A stretch of 64,000 bases of DNA, from NCBI GenBank assembly GCA_022829145.1, contig CM040747.1, positions 41,596,613 to 41,660,612 on the forward strand, read 5' to 3'. The DNA is from Albula goreensis (taxonomy: Eukaryota > Chordata > Actinopteri > Albuliformes > Albulidae). The notes beneath the pieces are model-generated. The model was not told where the DNA came from. It made no database searches and saw only the letters and a list, made by a program, of their open reading frames with translations. Both the position numbers and the translations under genes were made by a program. The first letter of the stretch is position 1; each line of letters starts with the position of its first letter. Of the stretch, positions 45,747 to 57,751 are shown in pieces.

Positions 45747-46735
45747 TTAAAGGCATTTGTTCTTCAATCTGTAATTTAAGCTAACCCCCAAAAAACTAAC
45801 CAGAAAAATTGGGGCTGGTGATGGAGCTTATCCCAGCATGAATTGGGCGAGGGGCAGGGAGACACCCCAGCATCTGCTAAACATAACTAAATCATAACTG
45901 TAATGACAACCAATTTTGTTTTGTGCCATTGAGGACAAGACTCAACCTCATACAACAATTTTAGGTATCTGTTTTTCCAATAGTGTAATCAATTCTACTG
46001 TTAATGTGCTGGTCCGTAACAGACAGTGAAGAATTATATCAGAAGAGACTGGTCCACAGAGGAGAGGGAGGGCGCTCCTCCCCTGTTTTTGAGAGGGAAG
46101 AGGAATACAATAAAATAAAAATATATTTGAAATGGAATGTTGGAAGACCTCACTATCATTAATTTAAAAATCACTTTTAAATAAATAAAAACCCCTTGGG
46201 TACAATAATCCTTTATTTCAACTCTGAAAAATCAAAATGCCCCAAAAGCGACCCGAGTCCTTCAGGTGAGGAGCAACACTACTTGTCTTTCATAAGAACA
46301 GGGGCAGTCAGAATAACTCAGTGCATTTTTTCTCTCTCAGCCTGTGATTGGCCAGTAAACAGGTAGTTTGCCATTGTTATCCCAATTTTCTCAGATTGTC
46401 CTTAATTTAACCATTCTATATCAAGCAGACAGCAGAGTCGCCTAAATTGAAAACGCATCCCAGTGGCATAAAAGTGAATTACGTCCGTTAGCAGTATTTC
46501 ACGTTTTCTTCTCGATTCATGTTTTCTTCTAGATGCATCCAGATATCTATAAGTAATCTGAATATTTGTATTTTTACAACAGAATGGAAAATGACAAATT
46601 TATGCTCCACCGGCATTTATTTACAGGAATCGGAAATGTATTATAGAATGACTATATGGAGAGCTGAGGATAAAAAGACTAAACAAGCATTTGATAGCAG
46701 CTATAACTCTACTGAGGGTGAATAATTGGATGTGT
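45747..46735. other. Unclassified downstream sequence
   Basis: 45808-45870 carries a GGAGCTTATCCCAGCATGAA-type block common in fish interspersed repeats. The rest is AT-rich with no supported feature. Confidence 0.4.
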
Positions 46736-46960
46736 TATTTATTTTTTTTATTTCATTTGAGCTATTTAGAAAAAAATATAATGCACATAATACACATGAA
46801 TAAAAATGTAAAAGTTTCTAGGTTACTAATATAGAAGGTAGTAACATAATGATAAACATTACTTATTTGCAAATATTATATCAATTTATGATGAAATACT
46901 ACTTAAATATCATAACTTATATTTTTACAAAACCAATAAAAATTAAGGGAAATCACATTT
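46736..46960 (+). repeat. Third, partial copy of the LTR-flank sequence of the arms
   Basis: Lines such as GAGCTATTTAGAAAAAA, AATAAAAATGTAAAAG and TTTTTACAAAACCAATAAAA match 61130-61330 (right arm) and the mirror at 3430-3650. Here no LTR-like element follows, so this may be a relative lacking that insertion. Confidence 0.65.
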
Positions 46961-47189
46961 TAATCATACTTATAGTACATTTTTTTTCTGTCAGAATATC
47001 TTTTCAATTGTCAGAATATCCAAGCCAATTTATGAAAGCTGGGGAAATTCAAATGGCAGTGTTAAAAACATTCTAAAAATTCTGAAGTGCCCAGATGAAT
47101 GAGACTCAGTTCATGAAAAGTATTTTTATGATAAATGCTTTCACTATGAAGCAGTGGTATATAACACGTTCCAGGATATAGTAGCAGTG

Positions 47190-47700
47190 TTCACCAGGCA
47201 GGACAGTCCAGAGTACTCTGCCTGTTCTCCATGTTAACTTCCCAATGGTGAAATGAACTCCCTGTCCTACTACAGACTGTTACTGCATCATTACACTCCT
47301 TCAGATGTGGTCTGAAAACCCACCTCTTCAGACAATATCTGGCCTAAACATCCTACCCTCATTCAGAACTTGTCGTACACCTATTTTGTAATATATATAA
47401 TTATGTGTTTGTATTATGTATTAATAACTATTTATGCATCATTATAATTTACATGTATTAGTATTAAGACTTATATTCATGTATTATGTTTATTACTTTA
47501 TTAATTGTGTAATACTAATATTATAATTGTATATATTTTACTTGGCTATGTACCATTCTTCCTGGCTATGCTGTTATGACAGATTTAATGAATATATTTG
47601 CTGTAGCATTATTGATAGATGCACTTTTCAATTTGTTGATGACTGTATCCAATCCAAGACTTTGGATACAAGCATCTGCCAAATGAATAAATGTAAATGC
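47190..47700 (+). mobile_element. L2-like LINE 3' end
   Basis: Remnant of NSLSYYRLL and KPTSSDN (the 'LKTHLFRQ' region of L2 reverse transcriptase), and a tail ending TGGATACAAGCATCTGCCAA plus ATGAATAAATGTAAATGC, the usual fish L2/SINE 3' tail. Confidence 0.6.
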
Positions 47701-47791
47701 AAATGAACTCTCCTCATCACGTCACACAAACTGCCTTTACACACTTTGACCACAGGAGGGAGACAGAGCCCATCTGTTGCTCATTTTACAA

Positions 47792-47900
47792 GTACAGGAG
47801 GTCCTCGAGTTACGACGGTCTCGAGTTACGTCGTTTCCTGGTTACGACGCACTCCCATAAATTACTTAAAAAACCTAGTTTCAACCTAAGCGGTTTGGTT
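47792..47900. mobile_element. Possible DNA-transposon end
   Basis: CAGGAGGTCCTCGAGTTACG, followed by an immediate imperfect repeat, resembles the end of Tigger/mariner-type elements. The opposite end was not found. Confidence 0.3.
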
Positions 47901-48739
47901 TCTTAAATACCACCACAGAAATAAAGATAAGAAATTGCTCTCTCTTTTTTTTTATGAATGTTTCATTTAATTACTGTATTTTATATGTCCTTCATGTGTT
48001 GTGTCTACAGTGTGAGTGACTTAAGGTGTTAATGTAGGTATAATTTAGGTATAAATTAAACTTCTACTTCATAATGGCAATTTTATCACAATTCTTTGTG
48101 AACTGCAAGTAATTTTGAGTGGAAATACGAGCACCTATTTTTAGGTAAAATATTTAAACTCCTGTCATTTCTGTTAGATTCAGGCACAGAACTGATCAGC
48201 TATGACAAACAGACAGTGCATTTGAGGAAAAGCTTGAGGTATCTATTTACATGTCTGAAGGATGTAACTGTCCAGCAAAAATTGAAATAATGAAGGGTGT
48301 CAATGAAATATGTGCAGTGTCACATGCTTAGTGTAAATTGTCACATGATCAGAGCTGTTTACTTCTTGGTTGCACCATGACAAGAGGATGGCAGAATCAA
48401 AGCTCCCAAACAAAAGGTTAGTGAAGTATATTAACATAAAGATTGGACAGAGATTTTTGGTACACATCATCTTTAAGGTGTCTAGTATTGATATATGCAT
48501 TTGCAATTACTCAACTTTGTTCAGTGTGGTCATAGAATGAGACATGATGAAACATGTTGATGGCAACAATAGTGACCAGCGGGATAGCAGTATAGGTATA
48601 CACATACTTATACACATACACAGTTGTTGTTCTACCTTTTAATTCAAAATATTCACAAAAATCTATTCTATTCTAATATTCACAAAAAAGTAAAATGATT
48701 GAAAGAAAAAACTAAATCTTATAATAATACACATTTTTT

Positions 48740-49065
48740 CTATAAAATGTGTGCCACAATTATTGGTACCCATTGAAATTATTTTGAGTAAAATGCTGAG
48801 TAAAGTATATTCCCATTCATATTTTATGTTTTAAAGTTCACCTGAGGGATTAGGAACACGTAAATGGTCAGCCATGACTTCCTGTTTCACTGGGGTATAA
48901 ATATGAGGTGTCACACAGGCCAGATTCCCCTGGTCATCCATAAATATGAGGCAGACCAGAGAATAGAGCAATGATGTGAAACACCATTGTTGAGTTGTTG
49001 AGTTGCACAAATCAGGAATTGGCTATGAGAAAATAGTTGAACAGTTGAAAATGTCTGTCATTGAC
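48740..49065 (+). mobile_element. Tc1-like transposon 5' fragment
   Basis: The subterminal CACAATTATTGGTACCC motif is followed by a transposase start region reading VELHKSGIGYEKIVEQLKM, the helix-turn-helix of Tc1-like transposase. The coding part ends at about 49065; catalytic domain missing. Confidence 0.7.
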
Positions 49066-49834
49066 TAGTATAACAATCTAATTGGATGTTCCCCCCCAAT
49101 CAGTGTTATATTACACGGGATCTAGCACTGTCTTTATCTGGGAGGTAAACAAAACAGCAAACACACGTTTATCTTTTTGTAACCCCAAGGAACCGATGTA
49201 TTAAATCTTAAGTGCACCCCACATTCCCAATCCATACACCTAACACATATTTACAATATTTACAATGGCCACACAAACTCACACACAAATCACAGTCCTC
49301 AAGAGCAGGCCTTCAGAAAACCAACAACCCAAAACAAAAGAGAGTCAATTAATGAAGTGGATCTCACCCATGAGCCTCCACAGAAGCCTCCACAGTTGTG
49401 GGCCCTGTCCATAAGGGTCTGAACAGGTATTTGTCACCCTTGTAGTCCCCTTGATCCACTGGCAGGAGCTGGCTGGTGCATCCAAGGAAAGTTGTCCACA
49501 CTCATCACACACCAAACTTCTTTTCCCTCCTTTTTTTCTTGTCCTCCTCTTCCTCTGCCCAGGAAGTAAAAAACCTGGCCCTGCCATCAGGCTGCCTCTT
49601 AAAGGGGCAACGGCCTACACAATAAGCAGCCTTTGTTTTTTTTAACAGGTTAATTATAAAACATTTGTTCAGTGTGGCTCACAACAAGCAAAACAATCTT
49701 TCAAATCTCCCCACCCATATGAAAAGTTTACCTTGCAAGGATTTCATCAAAAAAAAACATTCATTTTTTTGTTTGGGCAGAAACATAAAAACAACAAGCC
49801 TTAATTACTTTGTGGCAGTGTCACACTGTGAACA
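49066..49834. other. Unclassified sequence between the Tc1 fragment and the right arm
   Basis: 49120-49640 has the composition of an LTR or DNA element, but I could not define ends. No gene supported. Confidence 0.4.
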
Positions 49835-50015
49835 AAACATGGAGACAGAGCTTCCAGTTAACTTAATTCTCTTACTGCAGCTCTAACTCACAGCACATGG
49901 AGACAGAGCTTCCAGTTAACCTCATCCTCTTACTGCAGCTCTAACTCACAGCACATGGAGACAGAGCTTCCAGTTAACCTCATCCTCTTACTGCAGCTCT
50001 ATGTCACAGCACATG
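49835..50015 (-). repeat. Three inverted units of the 58-bp minisatellite
   Basis: Reverse-complement units (GGAGACAGAGCTTCCAGTTA plus ACCTCATCCTCTTACTGCAG) mark the inner end of the right arm. The left arm has expanded the same array to over a hundred units. Confidence 0.95.
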
Positions 50016-50720
50016 GAGCAGCAGATTTTTACATTCACTAGCGAATATTTACTCGTGCAAATTTACTTTCAAAATTGAGAACATTAGTTCAAGTTTTAGG
50101 GAACACAAAATTCAGGCAGAGTATTTCAAATCCAACCATTTGCCAAAAAAGTAATTCTCACAATGAAGATTTCAAGAAAAGTCTGTAATCGTTCCTCCTG
50201 TACACTATTTAAAAGATGACAAAACACCAATTTAAATTAATTCATACTGCACTGTAAAATTATTTTTTCAAGGTCTGAGGCATTTTAAATCAAAGTATTA
50301 TAAGAGTAAATTTTCACGAGCATGATGAAGTCAGTTTCAAAATGTAAAGGCTTTTAATACAAATTTTAATTCTGATTGTGAAATCTTGTCTCTGACAAAT
50401 GTATTTTCTCGCAATCTTCAGGTTTAGAGATAAAAAAATTTAAGAACTTCAAAAATGATTACAGATCTATTCTGTGTATAAAACACAAATTACAATTTTT
50501 ACCACAAAACTGGATTCAGTTTTTTTTTTTTCAAGCAATAATTAATCAAGCTTTTCTGGCTGGACATGACTTGTCCCAGTTCTTAAGATACCCAGTAAGT
50601 ATACTGGGTGATATACAGTATATGCCTACCTATTATACACTGCAGATATATTAAAAATTCAATGTTTTATTCTTGATTAATCAATTTATATAATTATATA
50701 TCTGATTAATGCATTTATAC

Positions 50721-50779
50721 CTGTTGCTGTCAGGGCTGGAGGTCCCAGTATTGGTCTCTGGGTCCTTAGAGACACTCAT
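50721..50779 (-). pseudogene. Orphan NLR first coding exon (inverted copy)
   Basis: ATG at 50779 reading leftward gives [15 protein letters not shown], ending AACAG before GTAT; 59 nt like exon 1. The upstream acceptor GTGGTTACAG is also kept. No exon 2 or later exon follows on this strand: the copy breaks off in the three minisatellite units. Confidence 0.9.
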
Positions 50780-51289
50780 TTTAGAAACCAAGGAGTCTGG
50801 AATATATCAGTACAGGCTGGACCATGAGAGGGTTCTGACCCAGATCAACAGACCTGTAACCACACAAAATAACAACATACTGAATAAACAGAGATCAACA
50901 CAAAAACATCCTGTACACCATAGTTATAATGAATTAAAACACACAGACAAATGTGCAATACAGTAACGTGTAGTAACTATATAGTAACTCTGAATAAACA
51001 CAAACACACCAAACATGCACACATACATTGTGTATTGTTTCTATGTTATAGAATGTATAATGTGTAATATATCATGCACATTATTAAATGATAAATGGCA
51101 CTACAGTCAGAATGGCAGAGGGTGAGAGGGCGGTAGCTGAGAGATACAGGTGCATTTACTGTGGGGTTTTATCATTAGGTACTTTAACACCTCTAGACTC
51201 TGGTCATAATAGAGTTAAGCCCTCTGTGTTATCGGACCCAACACTGATAATCATAATCACAGGGTAACTGGGTATATCTGTGTTACCAT

Positions 51290-51897
51290 GTCACACCCCC
51301 TCCTCATCTCACTTCACTGGCTACCTCTAGAAGTGTAAAAACCTTGGTGCTCGCCTACAGGGCAGTGAATGGAACTGCTCCACCGTACCTCCTGTCAATC
51401 TTCAAACCCTACACCCCATCAGATCTCCCTGTTCTGCTACCACACCATGACTAACTGCCCCCTCCCTGCACAGTCACACCTCCCAGTCATGATGCCTGTC
51501 TGCACTGCCCCCCAGTGGTGGAATGAGCCCCCCACTGTGATCAGGACAGCAGAATCATTGGCCATGTTCTGACACAGACTGAAGACTCCCCTCTTCAGAC
51601 TACATCTTTGTACACACTAGGGTTATGGTATTTTATGGTTTATGATAATGATGGTCATGATTTTCTCATTAAGGCTGATTATGAACATGTTGCTTGTACT
51701 CAGGATTAGTTTTATAGTTAACCTGCATTAGTGCTTTAGTGATGTTACATACAGTATATACTCACTGGTCTGGGAATGGGGTGAGTCAGGTCTGGCCCTA
51801 TTGCTCATATTAATCTAGTGAATACACTTATGATCTCCCACACTGTATGTCACTCTGGATAAGAGCATCTGCTGAATGACTGTAATGTGATGTAAAG
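51290..51897 (+). mobile_element. L2-like LINE 3' end (right arm)
   Basis: Shifted frames give SLHWLP, AYRAVNGTAPPYL and KPYTPS, then the tail CACTCTGGATAAGAGCATCT plus GCTGAATGACTGTAATG. Mirror of 12600-12960, with the tail intact here. Confidence 0.75.
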
Positions 51898-51984
51898 TAT
51901 TTGCTGCATAGTTAGATCACTGACACACTGGGAATATGTATATTTAGGCACAGGAGCCAAGAAAAGTTAAACAACACTGACAGG

Positions 51985-52737
51985 CTATTATTCGAGGTCA
52001 AGCTGAAATACAGTGGGTTTAAGAGCACAGATAGGCAAATAAATCCTCAACACACACCACAAATCCATCACAGTTTAATACACCACACACACTCAACACA
52101 TAGATTTTCTACTCACAACCACATACAAGAGACCCTCTTTTCCCCAAACACACATAGTAGACACTCCTACACAAAAGCAGTTTCTACCCAAAACACACCT
52201 TCAAAGGTTTAATTAAATCTCAGTTGCTCAAGTTCCACAGGATCTGCATAGGCTTGGGCCTCTTCAAAACTCTTCAAAGCACTGAAACCAAGAGGGTTTT
52301 CCACATCCTTCCTCAGACAGGCCAGGAAAACCTTTCTGACCCCAAAACAACAGACACAAGGAAAATCATTCTGCTCATCACCACTTACTGGGCATTCAGT
52401 CAAACAGAAAACAGAGAAATAAGACACAATATTTCCAGAACCCCACAGAACACCAACTTGCTTCAAGACTACAAAATCATCTCAGACAGCAAGAAAAAGT
52501 AAAACTTCAAGGACCACCTGGTAAGCAGCAAACTACCAGCAATCAGCACAATACCCACACAAGGCTCAGTATTCTATAAAAAGGCTATCACATTCAGGAA
52601 AAACAAAGCAGACACAACACACCTCATGATACAAAAATCACAATTCACACAAATAATTACATATATGATTTACAATGTAACCACCATGACATGAAATATG
52701 TATGAGAGAAAGGACACATGATAAGTACTAGATTAGC
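51985..52737 (+). mobile_element. Penelope-like element 3' part, copy A (right arm)
   Basis: HTFKGLIKSQLLKFHRIC (52195-52250), the conserved block near the end of Penelope-like RT, followed by an LLQDYKIIS region and a decayed GIY-YIG start (HDMKYV, then TRLAQHT). Interrupted at 52738 by the LTR-like fragment. Confidence 0.72.
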
Positions 52738-52739
52738 AC

Positions 52740-52955
52740 AACACACTGTGCTGCCAGGAGATGTGGAGGGAGGAGCAATCTCAGCTCCTCCCACTGTACT
52801 GCTGTCAGTCTCCTGGTTCCCTCCCTCAGCCTGGAGAGTTAACTGGAGCTGCAGCAGCAGAGGCCTCACTAACAGGCAGCCTCACCTGAGAGTGGTTTCT
52901 AATCAAACCAGATGCAAACACTTGCCCTCAATTGAAAGCACTTATTAAACACTAA
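52740..52955 (+). repeat. Truncated LTR-like element (right arm)
   Basis: Matches 61365-61545 of the full LTR-like copy (AGGTGGAGGGAGGAGC to CACTTGCC); mirror of 10670-10862. Confidence 0.7.
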
Positions 52956-52999
52956 CACTAACTTCAAACACTTCATACAGATCCTCAACATCCACCACA

Positions 53000-53740
53000 T
53001 ACAATCAAAATGTAGATTTTAGTCAAGACCACTTGTACAGGACCCTCATTTCTGCAAACACCCACACCAGACACCCAGGTTTATTTTGAAGACACAGACA
53101 CACAAGCACCATTACATAAAAACAGTCTTCACCCAAAGCACACAATCGATGGCCTGAGTTGCTCAGGTTCAACAGAAACTCTACACAAGATGCTGACTTT
53201 GAAAAGGACACTGGAACCCTCTTTAATGTCTTAAAAACAAAGGGTTATTTCAAATCAAACAGAACCTGATCAGGATCCTGGGAATCACAGACCTGCTTCA
53301 GGACTACAGAATCATCTCAGTTATTAAAGAAATCTCAAAGGCCATCTGGTAAAAATTCCCAGAAATCAACACTGTACCCACACAAGGCCTGGTATTTAAC
53401 ACACAAGCCAGTGCAGTAAAGACCAACAGTACAAACATGACATACATAATCAAACAGACAAATTCAGTTAACACAATAAGCTATGAATCAATGTAGTTAC
53501 TGTGGCATTAAATATGTAGGTGGGACAGGGAACACAATCAGGACTAGATTAGGACAACATGTGTATAACAATAAAAACCACAGAGACACTGACACACACC
53601 TAATGGCTTAGTTCCTTCACCATGAACTTGAGGTGCTAAAAATATCCAGCCTTCAAACAAACACTAACTGGACACCAGATTATTGACACAGAGCAGAATA
53701 AAATTGGATTATAAAACTCAAAACTAGGTCCTGTGAAGGA
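53000..53740 (+). mobile_element. Penelope-like element 3' part, copy B (right arm)
   Basis: SQLLRFNRNSTQDADFEK then TLFNVLKTKGYFKSN of the RT end, and a GIY-YIG nuclease remnant YCGIKYVGGTGNTIRTRL, GQHVYNNKN, LHHELEVLKI. Several stops and frame changes. Confidence 0.78.
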
Positions 53741-54330
53741 CTAAACAAACATTGAAACTCCCCTGAGTGATGTATTGGAGCCATTTCTGTGCCAGAACAC
53801 TCCCATAATGCTCCCTGTCTCTCACTCTCACAAAGCAATTGTACTTATTCGACCAGGTTTATTGGCCCACAGTTTATTGGCCCAATTGCCTCCACCCCTC
53901 CAGCCTTTGCATCTTGCAGGGCTATGAAGTGCTGTAAAATATTTTTACTGGGTTTGGGGGAAGGAGGGTCTGCATCTGGCAGTTTTGTTAGCCTGGGGAT
54001 GTGCATGTTTTGTAAATTGATACATAGTTTGTTTTCTAGGACTGTTTTGTGGCATGGTTGAAAGGAGCACTGGTCCTCTCAACCATGGGAATCCTGTTAG
54101 AGGGTTTTTTATACACTGGAAATTTGTACATTGTTTGTTTGCCAGTTGGACAAGTCCTTGGACAGCTGAGTAGTCTATTTGGATTAATTTTTTTTTATTG
54201 TATAACAGCTTGTTTTCTCTGCATTCAAATTTATCCCATACATAAACTTTTTTTATGATCTTTGATAAAATACATATTTTTTGTCGATTAATATATTTGA
54301 CAAACCAAATAAATGTATATATGTTCTGGA
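53741..54330. other. Right-arm-specific block
   Basis: Not present in the left arm, which joins its flanks directly near 9380. No coding motif; it may be the 3' end of the adjacent Penelope-like element lost on the left, or an insertion. Confidence 0.45.
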
Positions 54331-55889
54331 AAAGCCCATATTACATATTAAACATTAAATATTTCTATATTTATCATTAAAAATACAATTTTGTGGTAAA
54401 TTAAACACCATTGTGAAATGTGCAGGCCCACTCTGTGGTAAAAAGGAAAGCTAAGACTTAAATTTTTCTATTAATTGGGTTTTCATGAGGTCAGAGGAAG
54501 TAAAAAAGACCTGAGGAAAAACAAAATTGGTTGATCTTTAACTTTTAACAATAACGTTTAAATGTACAGCACTGGGGTCTGTGGGACCCCAAACAATGAG
54601 GAAGTAAAGCCAATTTCAACAGAAAACTAGGGGTTAATTACCAAAATGGCAGCCTCCTTTAAGTCATTCACCAAAAAACTTTCATCAGAACCGAGGTCAG
54701 GCATGAATTGTAAAGAGAACTTACAGGGATTGTGACAGTAAAACGTAACAACAAAAGCCCAACGGCAGAATCAGCTTAATAACTTGATTTCTAGTTTACA
54801 TGTTTTTGGATTGGCCCTCAGACATTTGAGTAAATTTTATGATTAAATAAATACATGCAGATTGTCAAAAGTTATTGCAAGGAGAACTGCCTTGTCAGTG
54901 TGCTCTTTTAAGGCCTTTTTTATGGAATTGTTTTGAATAACTCAAATTTTTCAAGATGTGTACATGGTAAAAACATGTTTTTTGTATTGTGCTTTTCAGA
55001 GCTGATTAATCAATGTATTTTAAATTGATTATTTGTTGAAGCTTAAAATGTGTTATATAAATATTATTATTACTCTCTTGTTTTGTGTCTGTGTTTATCA
55101 AACATAACCTTTAAGGGAGGGAAACACTGGGCTGCTCGCAGGAGACAGAGCTGTAAACCAGACTGACTGGTTTTGAGTTTCATGATCTTGCTTGTCTTTT
55201 GACACATTTGAAAATGGTAAAGTTTTTAGTAAATCTAAACTCAACCATCATTATCAGAACTGCAGATTGAAACCACTTGGTTAAGTGTCCAAGAGAGTGT
55301 TTGATAATGCAATGCTTATAGTACTGCCATACACAGGGCACATCAGTCAAACATCCATGCTAGGATACTGACTAAAATATATTATAAAAGCTAATGCTTA
55401 TTCTACCAGACCTCATAAAATGGATTATCAAGGTTAACATCAATGTTTGTACACTGATTATGTTATAAAACCTAAACTCCATGCTACAATACAAAATACA
55501 TTACAAAGGGTAGCATGTATGCTAAGATAATGTATAAAATGTATCATAAATCTAGCAAGGTTGCTAGAATACGGTATAAAATTGATTATTAAAGCTAATA
55601 TCCATGCTAGGTTACTGTATAAATGGATTAGAAATGGCAATAGAAGAAAGTGTAACTCTCAGACTACATTACCCATGGTAATTTACTGTGGTACTGAATA
55701 TCATTTATGAACTTTGTAATTGTCATATTATTCCATCATAGAGTACAACTTCACTGTAATTTAAGATTTGATCACACAGAAATAGGAACTTATTTTATAA
55801 TAAAGGAAATTAAAGTTCTGACAGTGATCTTGTTGCCTTGAGCAAATTTTTTAAAACCTGGTGGCCTGTTGAAATAGATGATAAGACTG

Positions 55890-57430
55890 TACTCACCTAC
55901 ACAGAGGTATGTATTGCTGAGACCTAGTTTGTTCTTCTCTAGTTCTGAACTGAATCTGATTCTGTTTGTATTTTTATCATCATAGAGATCTGCGTATTCT
56001 CCTTTCAGTTTGAACTTGAAGAATGGAATGCCATCTGACCAGTTATGAGTGAAGACTGTTCCAGTAAATCTGCCAGTAAACAGAAAGACATTTTCACTTT
56101 CTTACATTTAGTATTTGCTCATCATGGGAGTCTCAGTTGGTATTTTGATCAGAAAGAGAGAGACAGATGCACACTGCTCTAATTATTCTCCAAATGTGGA
56201 TTTATGTAAATAACAAAATGTTCCGCACTGTTGTGAAAGATCACAGTCTTTGTTTAGGGCTGGAAGAGAGACAGAGCACAGCAGCCAGAGTACAAACACT
56301 CTGAGGGGTGGCTCCCCTTCCAGTCACATGTACTCTAGGTGGCTGTATGAGGATACTGTTACATATTTACATACCTGGGCGTGATCTAACAAAATCAGGA
56401 GACAACATGTAGCTGCAGTTATAGTATGGTATGGTTTAGAAGATTTTAGACAGTGATGAAAACAGCTTAAAGGAGGAGCACAGTACAGGGTTATACAAGA
56501 TAACAAAAACCAGAATACTGAAGATCCTCACCATAGCTTATATACAGCAAACTTTCTTTTAGCTTCCACACCCCCCTTTTGCCTTTAGGACAGTAATCAT
56601 CATGTATGAGCACCTTTGGCCCATGGATCTTGAGACCCCTGTGCAGTACACAATCTTTAAAGCATGTTTGAACAGGTCATATTACAGATTCACACTCATA
56701 GCGTCTGAAGTGTTTCTCTTCATCCTCATCCAGTGCAATCCCAGCGAGTGACAGAAGAGGAACATTCACAGACTGAGAGACCATTTGCACAGCAATCGCC
56801 TTATTATTCAAACATGCAGAACACAAAGCTTTCATGCAGGCAGTTATACAGTCTAAGACTGCGATACACAGCACAGCAAACAGCTCATATCACAACTCTT
56901 CAGCACCTAATGCTCCTAATGCATCCTCTAACCAGCTGCTGATGCCCAAATCACCTGGATTATAGTCACCATATTTATGATCCTCAGCTTCTTGGTCTGG
57001 GACAAGAGCAACACTTAAGACTCTGTGAAAGCTGAGTCTTATCGTAAGTTTTAAGTTGAGGGAAGAAGTCGTATTTATTTTTGTGATTGATGATCAAGTT
57101 ATAAAAGTTGTATTCATGGACTTGGGCATAAACATTTCTGTCCAGCACACCATGTAACACCATGTAAGAATATAGTTAGACCCAGCAGCACTAGATATAC
57201 TACATTGCAGTAATTCTCAGTCTATGTACATCTAGAATGCTAAACATTAGATTCATGTTGAAAGTGATGAAGTCTGTCAATTGGATGACGGGTGCTCCAT
57301 GTGTGACTCTGGGCGACTCAAACACATCCAGTGACTCCTCTGACAGACGCTCCTGGAAGAAGGAGAACGATAAGACAAGGAAAAGAGGGACAAAAAGGTA
57401 TTTCTCTGACAGCCCCCAATTAAAAAGGGG
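55890..57430 (-). pseudogene. Exon-bearing fragment of an unidentified gene (right arm)
   Basis: Better-preserved mirror of 6107-7725. Reading leftward: after TTCTTCCAG, ERLSEESLDVFESPRVTHG then IQLTDFITFN ending at TAG; then an acidic frame LNNKAIAVQMVSQSVNVPL, SLAGIALDEDEEKHFRRY ending at TGA; then, at about 56070-55900, a clean exon-like block WSDGIPFFKFKLKGEYADL, YDDKNTNRIRFSSELEKNK, LGLSNTYLCV before a GTGAGT donor. The frames are open for 60-80 residues but do not join into one protein that I can recognise. Confidence 0.5.
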
Positions 57431-57751
57431 TAAATATAACACCGATAATAATGTAATTACACAGACATTGACTTCCTTGTTACTATGTCTCGTTTAATTT
57501 GTCCCATAAAATGACTTTTTCAGCACTTTTTCAGCTTAATATTTTTAAAGTAATCCTCTGTGCCTCCAGCCCACTGCACAAAGATAGCGAATTTCACTTT
57601 TGGTCACATTGGTCTGAATGTTGCAATTCATTATTAGTAGTTTCTGAAATAAGTGTTGATACATGATGATGTAGCTCTGTCACTTAACTGTGTTTGAAAG
57701 TAAAGTTGAAACTACCCATATTATCATATGGCATCAGTGCTACTGTCTGTA

